Below, one piece after another: positions 57,416 to 64,000 of a stretch of 64,000 bases of DNA. Below the pieces are notes generated by a model that was not told where the DNA came from, searched no databases, and saw only the letters and a program-made list of their open reading frames with translations. The stretch covers positions 1 to 64,000 of the forward strand of contig NZ_JAJQXX010000015.1 of the NCBI RefSeq assembly GCF_028767025.1. The letters run 5' to 3'. Source of the stretch: Blautia sp. XA-2221 (lineage in GTDB: Bacteria; Bacillota; Clostridia; Lachnospirales; Lachnospiraceae). Each line of letters starts with the position of its first letter. Position 1 is the stretch's first letter. A program made the translations under genes and the position numbers.

Positions 57416-58929
57416 TGAAGAGTAAGACAGTAAAACTGATTTCCGGGGTTGCTGTACTGGCTGTTCTCTCAGGAACCTACATAGGAGTTACATCCTATGT
57501 GGATTCCCAGGAAGAAAAAGAAGCTGAGGCAGCAGATACCAGCGTCAGTGTTGTAGAAATGGATCCGGAAAAAGTTACTTCTGTTTCATTTACCGGAACA
57601 GAAGGCGCAGAAGAGGTTTTTGAGAAAGACGGAGATCACTGGGCAAAAAAAGACGAGCCGGATTTTCCGGTAAGCCAGGATACTCTTGACGGTGCGGTAA
57701 ATGCTCTCACAGCGTTGTCAGCAGACCGGGAAATTGAAAATCCTGAGGATCTCGGCGAATATGATCTGGACAAACCTCAGCATCAGATCACTCTTACTGA
57801 AGAGGATGGAAACAGAACGGTTCTTCAGGTAGGAATGAAAAATGAAGCTTCCGGTCAGTATTACATGAAAAAATCAGAGGATGACAAAATCGTTTATCTT
57901 GTTTCCGCAGTATCTCTGGATCCGTTTACGGGAACTGCCTATGAGTTTGCTGAGGCAGAAAAATTCCCCACAGTAACTTCGGCAACCATTAAAGATGTAA
58001 AAGTGGAAAAAGAAAACGGATATCAGCTTTCTCAGGATGCTGACAGTCTGTACTGGTATGTTTCTGACGGAAAAACATCCGAGCAGGCAGATACCTCAAA
58101 GACCGGGGCTGTCACTTCTGCTATAGGTTCTCTTACTTATGGAGATTTTGTAGATTATAATTGCACAGATCCGGCCAAATATGGCTTTGATGACCCATAT
58201 GCAATAATTACCGCAACTTACCTTGCAGAAGAGGATACAGAGGCAGATACGGGCACTACAGAGGCATCTGAGGATGGAGAGAAAGCAGAACCAGAGGAAA
58301 ACATATCCGGCGATGCAGATGACTCCGGGGAAGCAGAAGAAAAGGCTCAGGTGGAAAAGAAACTTGTGCTTTATGTAGGAGATGAGAAAGACGGAAACCG
58401 TTATGTAAAAGTTAACGACAGCAAACAGGTGTATACGATTCCGGAGACATCTCTGACAGAAATCACAGAAAAGAAAGTTTCTGATTTTTACAGCCTGACT
58501 GTAAATTACCTGACCGTCAATAATCTGGACAGCCTTGAGGTTCAGTCTGAGGACGGAACACATACCGTTCAGGTTACAAGAGAAGAGGAAAAAGCTTCCT
58601 ACGCTCTTGACGGAAAAGAAATCGAGGAAACCGTATTTACTACCTTTTATAATAAACTGATCAACATGGCGGGTCAGGAACGCCTTGTTGAGGAATATAA
58701 GCCGGATAAACCTGCCGCCTTTACTTTTGATTTCACTGACACAGAAGGACAGAAAGCAACGGTAAGCTATTATGAGTACGATTCCAGCTTTTATGCAGCA
58801 GTGACAGGAGATAAGGTTTATCTTGTAAACAAAATGGATGTGCGTGATCTCGCAGATGCATATCAGGAAATGTTAAATGCAGATTCTTCAGAAAAGAGCA
58901 AAGAAGCTGAAAAAAATACAGAAGAATAA
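57415..58929 (+). CDS. DUF4340-containing membrane-anchored protein
   Basis: This 504-residue protein has an N-terminal membrane helix (LISGVAVLAVLSGTYIGV) and a long external part. It has repeated DUF4340 segments: DMDPEKVTSVSF-like strands, FPVSQDTLDGAVNALTAL, LGEYDLDKPQHQITL and later YGFDDPYAIITATY. An acidic low-complexity insert lies near 280-315. It often accompanies GldG-like proteins, but its role is unknown. The ATG at 57415 follows AAGGAG by 9 bp and overlaps the previous stop. It is the last gene of the four-gene operon. Confidence 0.87.
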   Translation: MKSKTVKLISGVAVLAVLSGTYIGVTSYVDSQEEKEAEAADTSVSVVEMDPEKVTSVSFTGTEGAEEVFEKDGDHWAKKDEPDFPVSQDTLDGAVNALTALSADREIENPEDLGEYDLDKPQHQITLTEEDGNRTVLQVGMKNEASGQYYMKKSEDDKIVYLVSAVSLDPFTGTAYEFAEAEKFPTVTSATIKDVKVEKENGYQLSQDADSLYWYVSDGKTSEQADTSKTGAVTSAIGSLTYGDFVDYNCTDPAKYGFDDPYAIITATYLAEEDTEADTGTTEASEDGEKAEPEENISGDADDSGEAEEKAQVEKKLVLYVGDEKDGNRYVKVNDSKQVYTIPETSLTEITEKKVSDFYSLTVNYLTVNNLDSLEVQSEDGTHTVQVTREEEKASYALDGKEIEETVFTTFYNKLINMAGQERLVEEYKPDKPAAFTFDFTDTEGQKATVSYYEYDSSFYAAVTGDKVYLVNKMDVRDLADAYQEMLNADSSEKSKEAEKNTEE

Positions 58930-59096
58930 AGCAACCAAGCCGGTTGAGAGGAGCTGTACGGACAGCTGAAAGAGCATGGCGGCAGTCTGACAGCAGCAAA
59001 TATTAAAAAAATTAAGTTGTCTGGCAACAGACAGAACAGAAGAAAGGCAGAAATATCCTGATCTGTAAAATCATCGGCTATGGTTACAGAATGTGG

Positions 59097-59128
59097 AATG
59101 TCCCCGGAAAATAATTTCCGGGGACATT
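59097..59128. terminator. Hairpin between convergent genes
   Basis: AATGTCCCCGGAAA pairs with TTTCCGGGGACATT around ATAA (14 bp). It lies between the DUF4340 gene and the converging hydrolase. T runs are short on both sides, so termination efficiency is uncertain. The rest of 58930-59192 shows nothing convincing. Confidence 0.65.
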
Positions 59129-59192
59129 TGCTGTATAAACAGCTGTACAGGAAAACAGCTGCAGGATCATATCCGGTTCAGTTGTTAATACG

Positions 59193-60146
59193 TTACAGGA
59201 AAACTCCGATCTGTTCCAGGAATTTTTCCGGGTCTTCCACATGTGGAAGATGCTTCGTATGGGAAATCGTAACAGATTCCACAGAAGGATTAATGCTTCG
59301 ATAGCTGTCTACAACAGCGGCTCCATTATTTTCGGCTTCGCCTTCAATAATAAAAATACTGTTGTCAATGGACTTCAATGCAGGCAGGATATTAATGTTC
59401 ATAAAGCGGGAAGCTTTGCTGGCATAGGCTGCCTTCGCCTGACATCCGCCTCTGTGAGCAGCTTCATAATAAGCATCAAGAAGATTCTGATCCAGATGGA
59501 AGGGATCAAAAACCATATTTTCAATAAAAAAGTCTGAAGTATTTACTCTGGAAACAATGATGTGATAAACAAGAGTTCCAAAGACAGGGATTTCCAGGAA
59601 ATATTTCAGCAGACGGTCTTTTCTGGACGGCATCTGTGTCAGATTGCCCGGGGCAGGCGGATTCACAAGGATAAGCCTGTTGAAAAGACTTTTTTCATTG
59701 CGGCAGGCCATAACAGCAAAGGAACCGGAAAAACCGCTGGTGATCACATCTGTTTTTTCTCCGATCACATTTCTGATAAAGTCACAGATTATCTGTACAT
59801 AAACAAAATTAGTATAGGTCATGCCCGGTTTTTCAGAGCGTCCGCAGCCAAGAAGGTCAATGGTGTATACCGTATGCTCCATGGCAAGCTCTTCTTCAAT
59901 TCTGTTCCATTCATAGCCGCAGGCTCCTGGGAGCATATCATGGATAAGGAGAACAGGACTTCCGCTTCCTTTTTTTGTATAAAAAATTTCTCCAAAACGC
60001 CATTTGTAATAGTTTCTTCTGTTGGAATCAAGCATTTCCTTCAGAGATGCAGATGCGGCAATGATCTTGTTTGCAATGTGGATGATGGCTGTTGCGGAGG
60101 AGAACAGCACTAAAAAAGTGGCTAGACGGTTCTTGTTTTTCTTCAT
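59193..60146 (-). CDS. Membrane-anchored alpha/beta hydrolase
   Basis: This 317-residue protein has an N-terminal hydrophobic segment (~8-28) that may anchor it. The hydrolase fold follows: GSPVLLIHDMLPG (oxyanion region), DLLGCGRSEKPG, nucleophile Ser in SGFSGSFAVM, and a C-terminal HTKHLPHVEDPEKF with the likely catalytic His. The Asp is probably near IIEGEAENN, where it appears as Glu. The substrate is unknown. The ATG at 60146 follows AAAGGAGG by 6 bp, better than the ORF start 33 bp upstream. It runs head-on to replication. Confidence 0.78.
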   Translation of the reverse strand: MKKNKNRLATFLVLFSSATAIIHIANKIIAASASLKEMLDSNRRNYYKWRFGEIFYTKKGSGSPVLLIHDMLPGACGYEWNRIEEELAMEHTVYTIDLLGCGRSEKPGMTYTNFVYVQIICDFIRNVIGEKTDVITSGFSGSFAVMACRNEKSLFNRLILVNPPAPGNLTQMPSRKDRLLKYFLEIPVFGTLVYHIIVSRVNTSDFFIENMVFDPFHLDQNLLDAYYEAAHRGGCQAKAAYASKASRFMNINILPALKSIDNSIFIIEGEAENNGAAVVDSYRSINPSVESVTISHTKHLPHVEDPEKFLEQIGVFL

Positions 60147-60212
60147 ATGAAACCTCCTTTTCACGTAATCTGACTGCAATTATTATACGTCAAAACCATG
60201 TATTTTACAATG

Positions 60213-61238
60213 CTATAAAAGAGAAAGAAGCTTTTCTACATCCTCTCTGGCAGTTGCCCAGCTTGTGGCAAATCGAATGACAGTATGTGTGTCGTCAGCC
60301 TTTTCCCAGAAACTGTATACAACATGATTTTTCAGTTCCTCCAGCCTGCTGTTTTCCATAATCAGGAAAAGCTGATTAGTAGGAGAATTATTATAAAACG
60401 TATATCCCTTTTTTTGAAGCCCATCTCTCAGAAGAGCAGCTGTTTCAATGGCATTTCTGCCTGTTTCCTTATAAAGATCATCTGTAAATAGAGCGTCAAA
60501 CTGTACGCTGCAGAGCCTTCCTTTGGCAAGAAGCGCTCCGTGCTGTTTGATCTGAGTGAAGAAATGTGCAGGAGCATTATTTTTTGTAAAAACAACAGCC
60601 TCTCCGCACAGCGTGCCGGTTTTCGTACCTCCAATATAAAAAACATCGCACAGATCTGCAATATCAGGAAGTGACAGTTCATTTTCCGGACAGGCAAGAC
60701 CTGTAATAAGACGGGCACCATCCATATAAAGAGGCAGCTTAAAATGGCGGCATACCTGAGAAAGTTCTTTCAGTTCATCTTTTGTATAAAGCGTTCCATA
60801 TTCTGTAGGATGAGAAATATATACCATACCCGGAAATACCATATGTTCATGGCTGTCATCTTCCAGAAAAGTATCCATATAAGCTTTCAGATCCTGAGCG
60901 CAGAGCTTTCCGTTATGCTGAGGCAGTGTAAGGACCTTGTGCCCCGTAAATTCAATAGCGCCGGCCTCGTGGACACTTACATGACCTGTTTCGGCAGCAA
61001 TAACGCCCTCATAGTTTTTTAGCATGGAGTCAATAACAGTCTGGTTTGTCTGAGTTCCTCCAACCAGAAAATAAATTTCCGCTTCCGGGCAGTTACAGAG
61101 ATCACGGATTTTATCTTTTGCGAGATCTGTGTAGCGGTCAGAACCATAGCCGGATAAATGCTCCATATTTGTGTCCATCAGCCTCTGAAGGATTTTTGGA
61201 TGAGCGCCTTCGGAGTAGTCGTTTGCAAAGTATAACAT
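60213..61238 (-). CDS. Threonine aldolase-like PLP enzyme
   Basis: This 341-residue fold-type I PLP enzyme of the beta-eliminating lyase/threonine-aldolase family has FANDYSEGAHPKILQ at the start, GGTQTNQTVID for cofactor phosphate, AGHVSVHEAGAIEFTGHKV, MDGARLITG (Asp) and the PLP lysine in YIGGTKTGTL. The usual reaction splits L-threonine or L-allo-threonine to glycine and acetaldehyde. The ATG at 61238 lies 9 bp after GAGG. It shares the strand with the hydrolase, 66 bp downstream. Confidence 0.87.
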   Translation of the reverse strand: MLYFANDYSEGAHPKILQRLMDTNMEHLSGYGSDRYTDLAKDKIRDLCNCPEAEIYFLVGGTQTNQTVIDSMLKNYEGVIAAETGHVSVHEAGAIEFTGHKVLTLPQHNGKLCAQDLKAYMDTFLEDDSHEHMVFPGMVYISHPTEYGTLYTKDELKELSQVCRHFKLPLYMDGARLITGLACPENELSLPDIADLCDVFYIGGTKTGTLCGEAVVFTKNNAPAHFFTQIKQHGALLAKGRLCSVQFDALFTDDLYKETGRNAIETAALLRDGLQKKGYTFYNNSPTNQLFLIMENSRLEELKNHVVYSFWEKADDTHTVIRFATSWATAREDVEKLLSLL

Positions 61239-61270
61239 ATAGATAAGCCTCACTTTCCATTGTGTGTTAA

Positions 61271-61293
61271 AATCAGACTGCCACAGGCAGTCT
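61271..61293 (-). terminator. Terminator downstream of the BlaR1-like gene
   Basis: TCAGACTGCC pairs with GGCAGTCTGA around ACA (10-bp stem). On the minus strand it is followed by TTTT. It lies about 100 bp past the blaR1-like stop and before the threonine-aldolase-like start. Confidence 0.65.
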
Positions 61294-61393
61294 GAAATAA
61301 AATTTTCGATTTGTTACGAAACAGTTTATCACGAATTGAAAAGTGGCACAATACGGGCGACTGCTAAAAATATGATTCAGAGGTATGGTGTTC

Positions 61394-62710
61394 TCAATGA
61401 GGACATTTTGGATATTGAGTGGAACTGATTAAAGAATTACGGATACAATGACCGCATTTTGTACAGCATTTTTTGCTGCGTTTTTCCATGGTACAGCTGT
61501 GTCCGGCTTTCTTTTTGTGAAGATAATAAATTCCATTCTGATAGGTATGTTTACAGGAAACATATAAATTTGAGGTGGGAAAATCAAAAATAATTTTTCC
61601 ACTGTCAGTGACAAAATATTCATCAGAAATATCGAAATAAGTTTTTTCCGGGGCAGGTTCAAAGGGTTCGTAAACTTGACCGTCGGGAACAAAAACAAAT
61701 TCTGTTGTGTCAGAGTCATCCGGTTCTGAATCTGAGCAGATGTTAATATATGGCATCTGATATGCCATTACAGGAGTTACGGAAATAAAGATACTGGCAA
61801 GAATAAAAATAAAAGCAGGGAAACAGAAACCGGTGGAAGTTTTTTTGATCATTTTCAGGCGCTCCTTAGTAAAATAATAATTGAGATACTGAACAGGTGA
61901 AAAATGCGCACAGTAAGGCAATGAAGATGTAACATTTAACAGAAGATAAGCGTATTCCTTTTTTTCAGTATTTGTTGCATGCTTCAGAATTTTCTGATCG
62001 CATAACAGTTCCAGAGTATTAGATAAACTTAAATAAAAAAGAAAACTCAATGGGCAGTACCAGTGCAGGGCAAAGATTATAAATCCCCATGTTTTTATGA
62101 AATTATGAAGATAATGAATATGTTCTGCTTCATGTTTGATCATAATATCCAGTCCCTGCATTTGGTGTTCAGGGATAAAGATCACAGGGTGAAAGAAGCC
62201 CATAACAAATGGGGAGTGATCTACAGAAAAGGTTCTTACACGTATTTTCTTTTTCAGATCCAGCATATTTTTTTCATCAGGCGGAAGTGCCTGGGATATC
62301 TGAAACCAGAATTGCCTGTATCTGTAAAAGTGCAGGATACTTTTTATAAGGGTATAAAAAAGAATAATTCCCCATATAGCTATAAAAGTTAAAAAGAAAC
62401 GAGAGTATCTGGGGAGATGAAAAACACCGTTTTTGGTAAGGGTTATAATTTTATTTTGCGGAATATGTACAGTCTTATGAGAAAAAGTAATTATGTAATC
62501 CGCAGTAAAAGGGTATAGCAGGTCTTTTCTGGCAGGAGTATAGTGTCTCCAGAGTATGGGAACAGGGACTGTGTAAAAAACACCTGACACAGCCAGAGTA
62601 AACATTCTCATTCCGGGAGAATATTTACTCTGAAAAAGCTTACATAAAAGGATGTAAGAAATATACATCATAGAACCCATTAAGCACATAAAAAATAATA
62701 AATTATTCAT
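61394..62710 (-). CDS. BlaR1/MecR1-type M56 membrane metallopeptidase with Cys-rich tail
   Basis: This 438-residue protein has four membrane helices. The zinc motif HEAEH at about 194-198 in MIKHEAEHIHYLHN and the downstream LELLCDQKIL acidic residues match M56 peptidases. Such proteins cut their partner BlaI-type repressor. The usual penicillin-binding sensor domain is absent. After the last helix (~325) there is an acidic stretch and then a Cys-rich tail (KKCCTKCGHC). ATG at 62710 overlaps the blaI stop. The signal it senses is not beta-lactam by the usual domain; a thiol or metal cue is possible. Confidence 0.83.
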   Translation of the reverse strand: MNNLLFFMCLMGSMMYISYILLCKLFQSKYSPGMRMFTLAVSGVFYTVPVPILWRHYTPARKDLLYPFTADYIITFSHKTVHIPQNKIITLTKNGVFHLPRYSRFFLTFIAIWGIILFYTLIKSILHFYRYRQFWFQISQALPPDEKNMLDLKKKIRVRTFSVDHSPFVMGFFHPVIFIPEHQMQGLDIMIKHEAEHIHYLHNFIKTWGFIIFALHWYCPLSFLFYLSLSNTLELLCDQKILKHATNTEKKEYAYLLLNVTSSLPYCAHFSPVQYLNYYFTKERLKMIKKTSTGFCFPAFIFILASIFISVTPVMAYQMPYINICSDSEPDDSDTTEFVFVPDGQVYEPFEPAPEKTYFDISDEYFVTDSGKIIFDFPTSNLYVSCKHTYQNGIYYLHKKKAGHSCTMEKRSKKCCTKCGHCIRNSLISSTQYPKCPH

Positions 62711-63074
62711 CAAAAAAGTCCTTTAATTGCTGAATCTGTGAATTTTTCAGTTTTCCATTTCCTGTTAAAGCAGACAGAAAAGAGTTAAGAGATCCGCCAA
62801 AATGGTCATTTAAAAGCCTTTCTGTCCATTGCTGCTCGTATCCGGTTTCGTCAGAAACAGGGGAATATAAAAGTTTATGTCCTTCCTTGCGGGTTTTCAG
62901 CGCGCCTTTTTTTACCAGTCGTGTAAGATAGGTTTTTGCAGTTCCAATCGTAGGCTGAAATCCGTGATCTTGCAGATATTCGGTAATTTCGCCTAAAGTC
63001 ATTTCTGAGGAAATTCCCCATAAAATTTTCATAATAAATAATTCCTGATTAGAAAGATCATATTTAGCCGGCAT
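62703..63074 (-). CDS. BlaI/MecI/CopY family repressor
   Basis: This 123-residue winged-helix repressor has LSNQELFIMKILW, MTLGEITEYLQ and TIGTAKTYLTRLVKKGAL, the DNA-binding part. A C-terminal dimerisation helix region includes LNDHFGGSLNSFLSALTG. The family represses its own operon and nearby targets until cut by the partner peptidase. The gene overlaps the blaR1-like start by 8 bp. No beta-lactamase is in the window; the divergent SH3-domain gene is the obvious target. Confidence 0.92.
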   Translation of the reverse strand: MPAKYDLSNQELFIMKILWGISSEMTLGEITEYLQDHGFQPTIGTAKTYLTRLVKKGALKTRKEGHKLLYSPVSDETGYEQQWTERLLNDHFGGSLNSFLSALTGNGKLKNSQIQQLKDFFDE

Positions 63075-63123
63075 AATAACAATTCCTTATAAAAAATTTA
63101 ATATAAAATAGAAAAAACAGTGC

Positions 63124-63174
63124 ATCTTTACTCTATTCTGGTGATTTCAGGAGACTATTAAAATAGGTAAAGAT
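63124..63174. promoter_or_regulatory. Inverted repeat between blaI and the SH3-domain gene (candidate operator)
   Basis: ATCTTTACTCTATT (63124-63137) and AATAGGTAAAGAT (63162-63174) form a nearly perfect inverted repeat with one bulge, about 50-100 bp from the blaI start. BlaI-type repressors bind dyad sites, so this may be their operator; it could also fold as a hairpin. A possible -35 TTGAAA near 63233 and -10 TAGTAT serve the rightward gene. Confidence 0.45.
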
Positions 63175-63309
63175 ACAGAGAAGAATCTATAATTAATTTC
63201 ATAATAGCAAATAAAAATTTTTTAATCAAGTATTGAAAATAAATTTTTTTATGATAGTATCAGCATTAAGATACATGCATGAATCTAAACAGCAAGAAAG
63301 GAGAAGAAC

Positions 63310-64000
63310 ATGAAAAAAAGTAATTATCAGTTAATGTGCTTAGTTGCTACAGGCATTTTAATTGGGGGAAATGTACCTGCAGCATCAATGGTAAGAACCG
63401 AGGCAGCGGTTATGTCTCAGAAAGATTTTTCAGAAGAGACAGTAAGCGGCATTCCGGTTAAGAAAGCTAATAAAGAACAGTATTCTGCTACTTACCTGAA
63501 CATCAGGAAGGACGCAACTACAGACAGCGATGTGGTGAAAGTTCTGCATACAGGAGAAAAGGTACATGTAACAGGTATCTGTGAAAATGATTGGGCACGT
63601 GTGGAGTACGGTAACAAAGAAACAGGCTATGTTGACAGAGAATATCTTGTTAATGAAGACCGTATTGAAAAAACGCCGTTGGGTGTGGTTGTGGTGAAAG
63701 CCACACAGCATTTATATACCCGGGGGGGGGTAAAAATATATTCAGACTGTAAAGAAAATTCAGAGCTTCTTGGTACTCTTGATGAAGGCGAAGAAGTGGA
63801 AGCGACAGGAATCTGTGCAAATGACTGGATACGTATTAAATATAAAAAGTCCATGGGCTATGTGGATGGCGATTATTTAATGCTTCCGGATACAGAGGAA
63901 GAAACATCTGACACAGAAGTATCTGACACAGAGGACAGTTCAAAAAATATCTATGATAGTTTTTACAGTCAAAATGACTCTGATAAAGAGCAGCAGTACT
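63310..64000 (+). CDS. Exported protein with two bacterial SH3 domains (partial)
   Basis: An ATG at 63310 follows AAAGGAGAAG and opens a frame that runs off the window (230 codons seen). The N-terminus MKKSNYQLMCLVATGILIGG is a signal peptide. Two SH3_3 domains follow: one ~60-118 (YLNIRKDATTDSDVVKVL and GYVDREYLV) and one ~133-195 (VKIYSDCKENSELLGTL and GYVDGDYLM). A Ser/Thr/Glu/Asp-rich linker then continues to the edge. Such domains bind cell-wall peptides; a hydrolase domain may follow outside the window. A run of nine G at 63722-63730 lies inside the second domain (Arg-Gly-Gly-Val) and is in frame here. Confidence 0.85.
   Translation, partial: MKKSNYQLMCLVATGILIGGNVPAASMVRTEAAVMSQKDFSEETVSGIPVKKANKEQYSATYLNIRKDATTDSDVVKVLHTGEKVHVTGICENDWARVEYGNKETGYVDREYLVNEDRIEKTPLGVVVVKATQHLYTRGGVKIYSDCKENSELLGTLDEGEEVEATGICANDWIRIKYKKSMGYVDGDYLMLPDTEEETSDTEVSDTEDSSKNIYDSFYSQNDSDKEQQY
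63722..63730 (+). repeat. G9 homopolymer tract in the SH3-protein coding sequence
   Basis: Nine consecutive G bases at codon positions 138-141. The reading frame is intact with nine G; loss or gain of one base would shift it. The tract stands out in a low-GC gene. Confidence 0.95.

Noticed and set aside
53994-58929. Gliding motility system
   Set aside because: Only the GldA/F/G-like part is present. These proteins are common in non-gliding Firmicutes, and no other gliding genes are seen.
58938-59062. Open stretch after the DUF4340 stop (reads EELYGQLKEHGGSL...)
   Set aside because: It looks somewhat like coding sequence but has no start codon and is preceded by a stop. A decayed gene fragment is possible, but nothing more can be supported.
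62703-63074. Beta-lactam resistance locus around BlaI/BlaR1
   Set aside because: No beta-lactamase or PBP gene is adjacent, and the BlaR1-like protein has no penicillin-binding domain, so resistance is not supported.

Overview
The window looks like a Lachnospiraceae (Clostridia) chromosome carrying its replication origin. The 16S rRNA 5' fragment at the left edge resembles Blautia-type sequence as I remember it, but this is a judgement from a partial gene and not a database result. The DNA has moderate-to-low GC, purine-rich ribosome binding sites, many extended -10 promoters and the standard Firmicutes origin gene order.

Layout. 1-818: 5' end of a 16S rRNA gene and a tRNA-Ser(GCU), both leftward, with tandem consensus promoters. 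1049-3333: two rightward envelope glycosyltransferase genes. 3355-9258: leftward gyrB-gyrA-(membrane protein)-plsC. 9609-15384: a leftward housekeeping operon (Orn/Lys/Arg decarboxylase-like, guanylate-kinase-like, holB, ricT, trmN6-like, rsmI), matching the Bacillus yaaO-tmk-holB-yaaT-yabB-rsmI neighbourhood. 15498-27399: a ten-gene leftward accessory operon (solute-binding protein, OppBCDF-type ABC transporter, GH29 alpha-L-fucosidase, DeoR regulator, CutC, transglutaminase-superfamily protein, NagB). 27858-29710: a two-component system. 29905-31358: metK under a SAM-I riboswitch. 31373-36833: murA, aroK, a flavin reductase, a CBS/DRTGG pyrophosphatase and an S1-domain protein. 37403-42027: a small exported protein, rsmA and a 914-residue TPR/acidic/AAA-like protein. 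42137-46131: recF, yaaA, dnaN, dnaA. 46132-46702: oriC with five perfect DnaA boxes. 46703-53869: rightward rpmH-rnpA-yidD-yidC-khpB-mnmE-mnmG-rsmG. 53994-58929: a GldA/F/G-like ABC operon with a DUF4340 protein, where parA/parB might have been expected. 59193-63074: leftward hydrolase, threonine-aldolase-like and BlaR1/BlaI genes. 63310 to the end: a divergent SH3-domain exported protein, cut by the window edge.

Genes left of oriC run almost entirely leftward and the first 12 kb to its right run rightward, so most are co-directional with replication. gyrBA keeps the ancestral orientation but lies about 33 kb from recF.

The most interesting block is the ten-gene operon. The fucosidase, the transglutaminase-fold protein and NagB all lack signal peptides, and a peptide-type importer precedes them. 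I infer import of fucosylated glycopeptides or glyco-amino acids followed by intracellular removal of fucose, cleavage of the amide or peptide part, and entry of the amino sugar into glycolysis. Other notable items are a G9 tract inside the SH3-protein gene next to a BlaI/BlaR1 pair, a candidate small RNA at about 37.1 kb, an unannotated 43-codon reading frame upstream of the small exported protein, and REP-like palindromes around the murA promoter.
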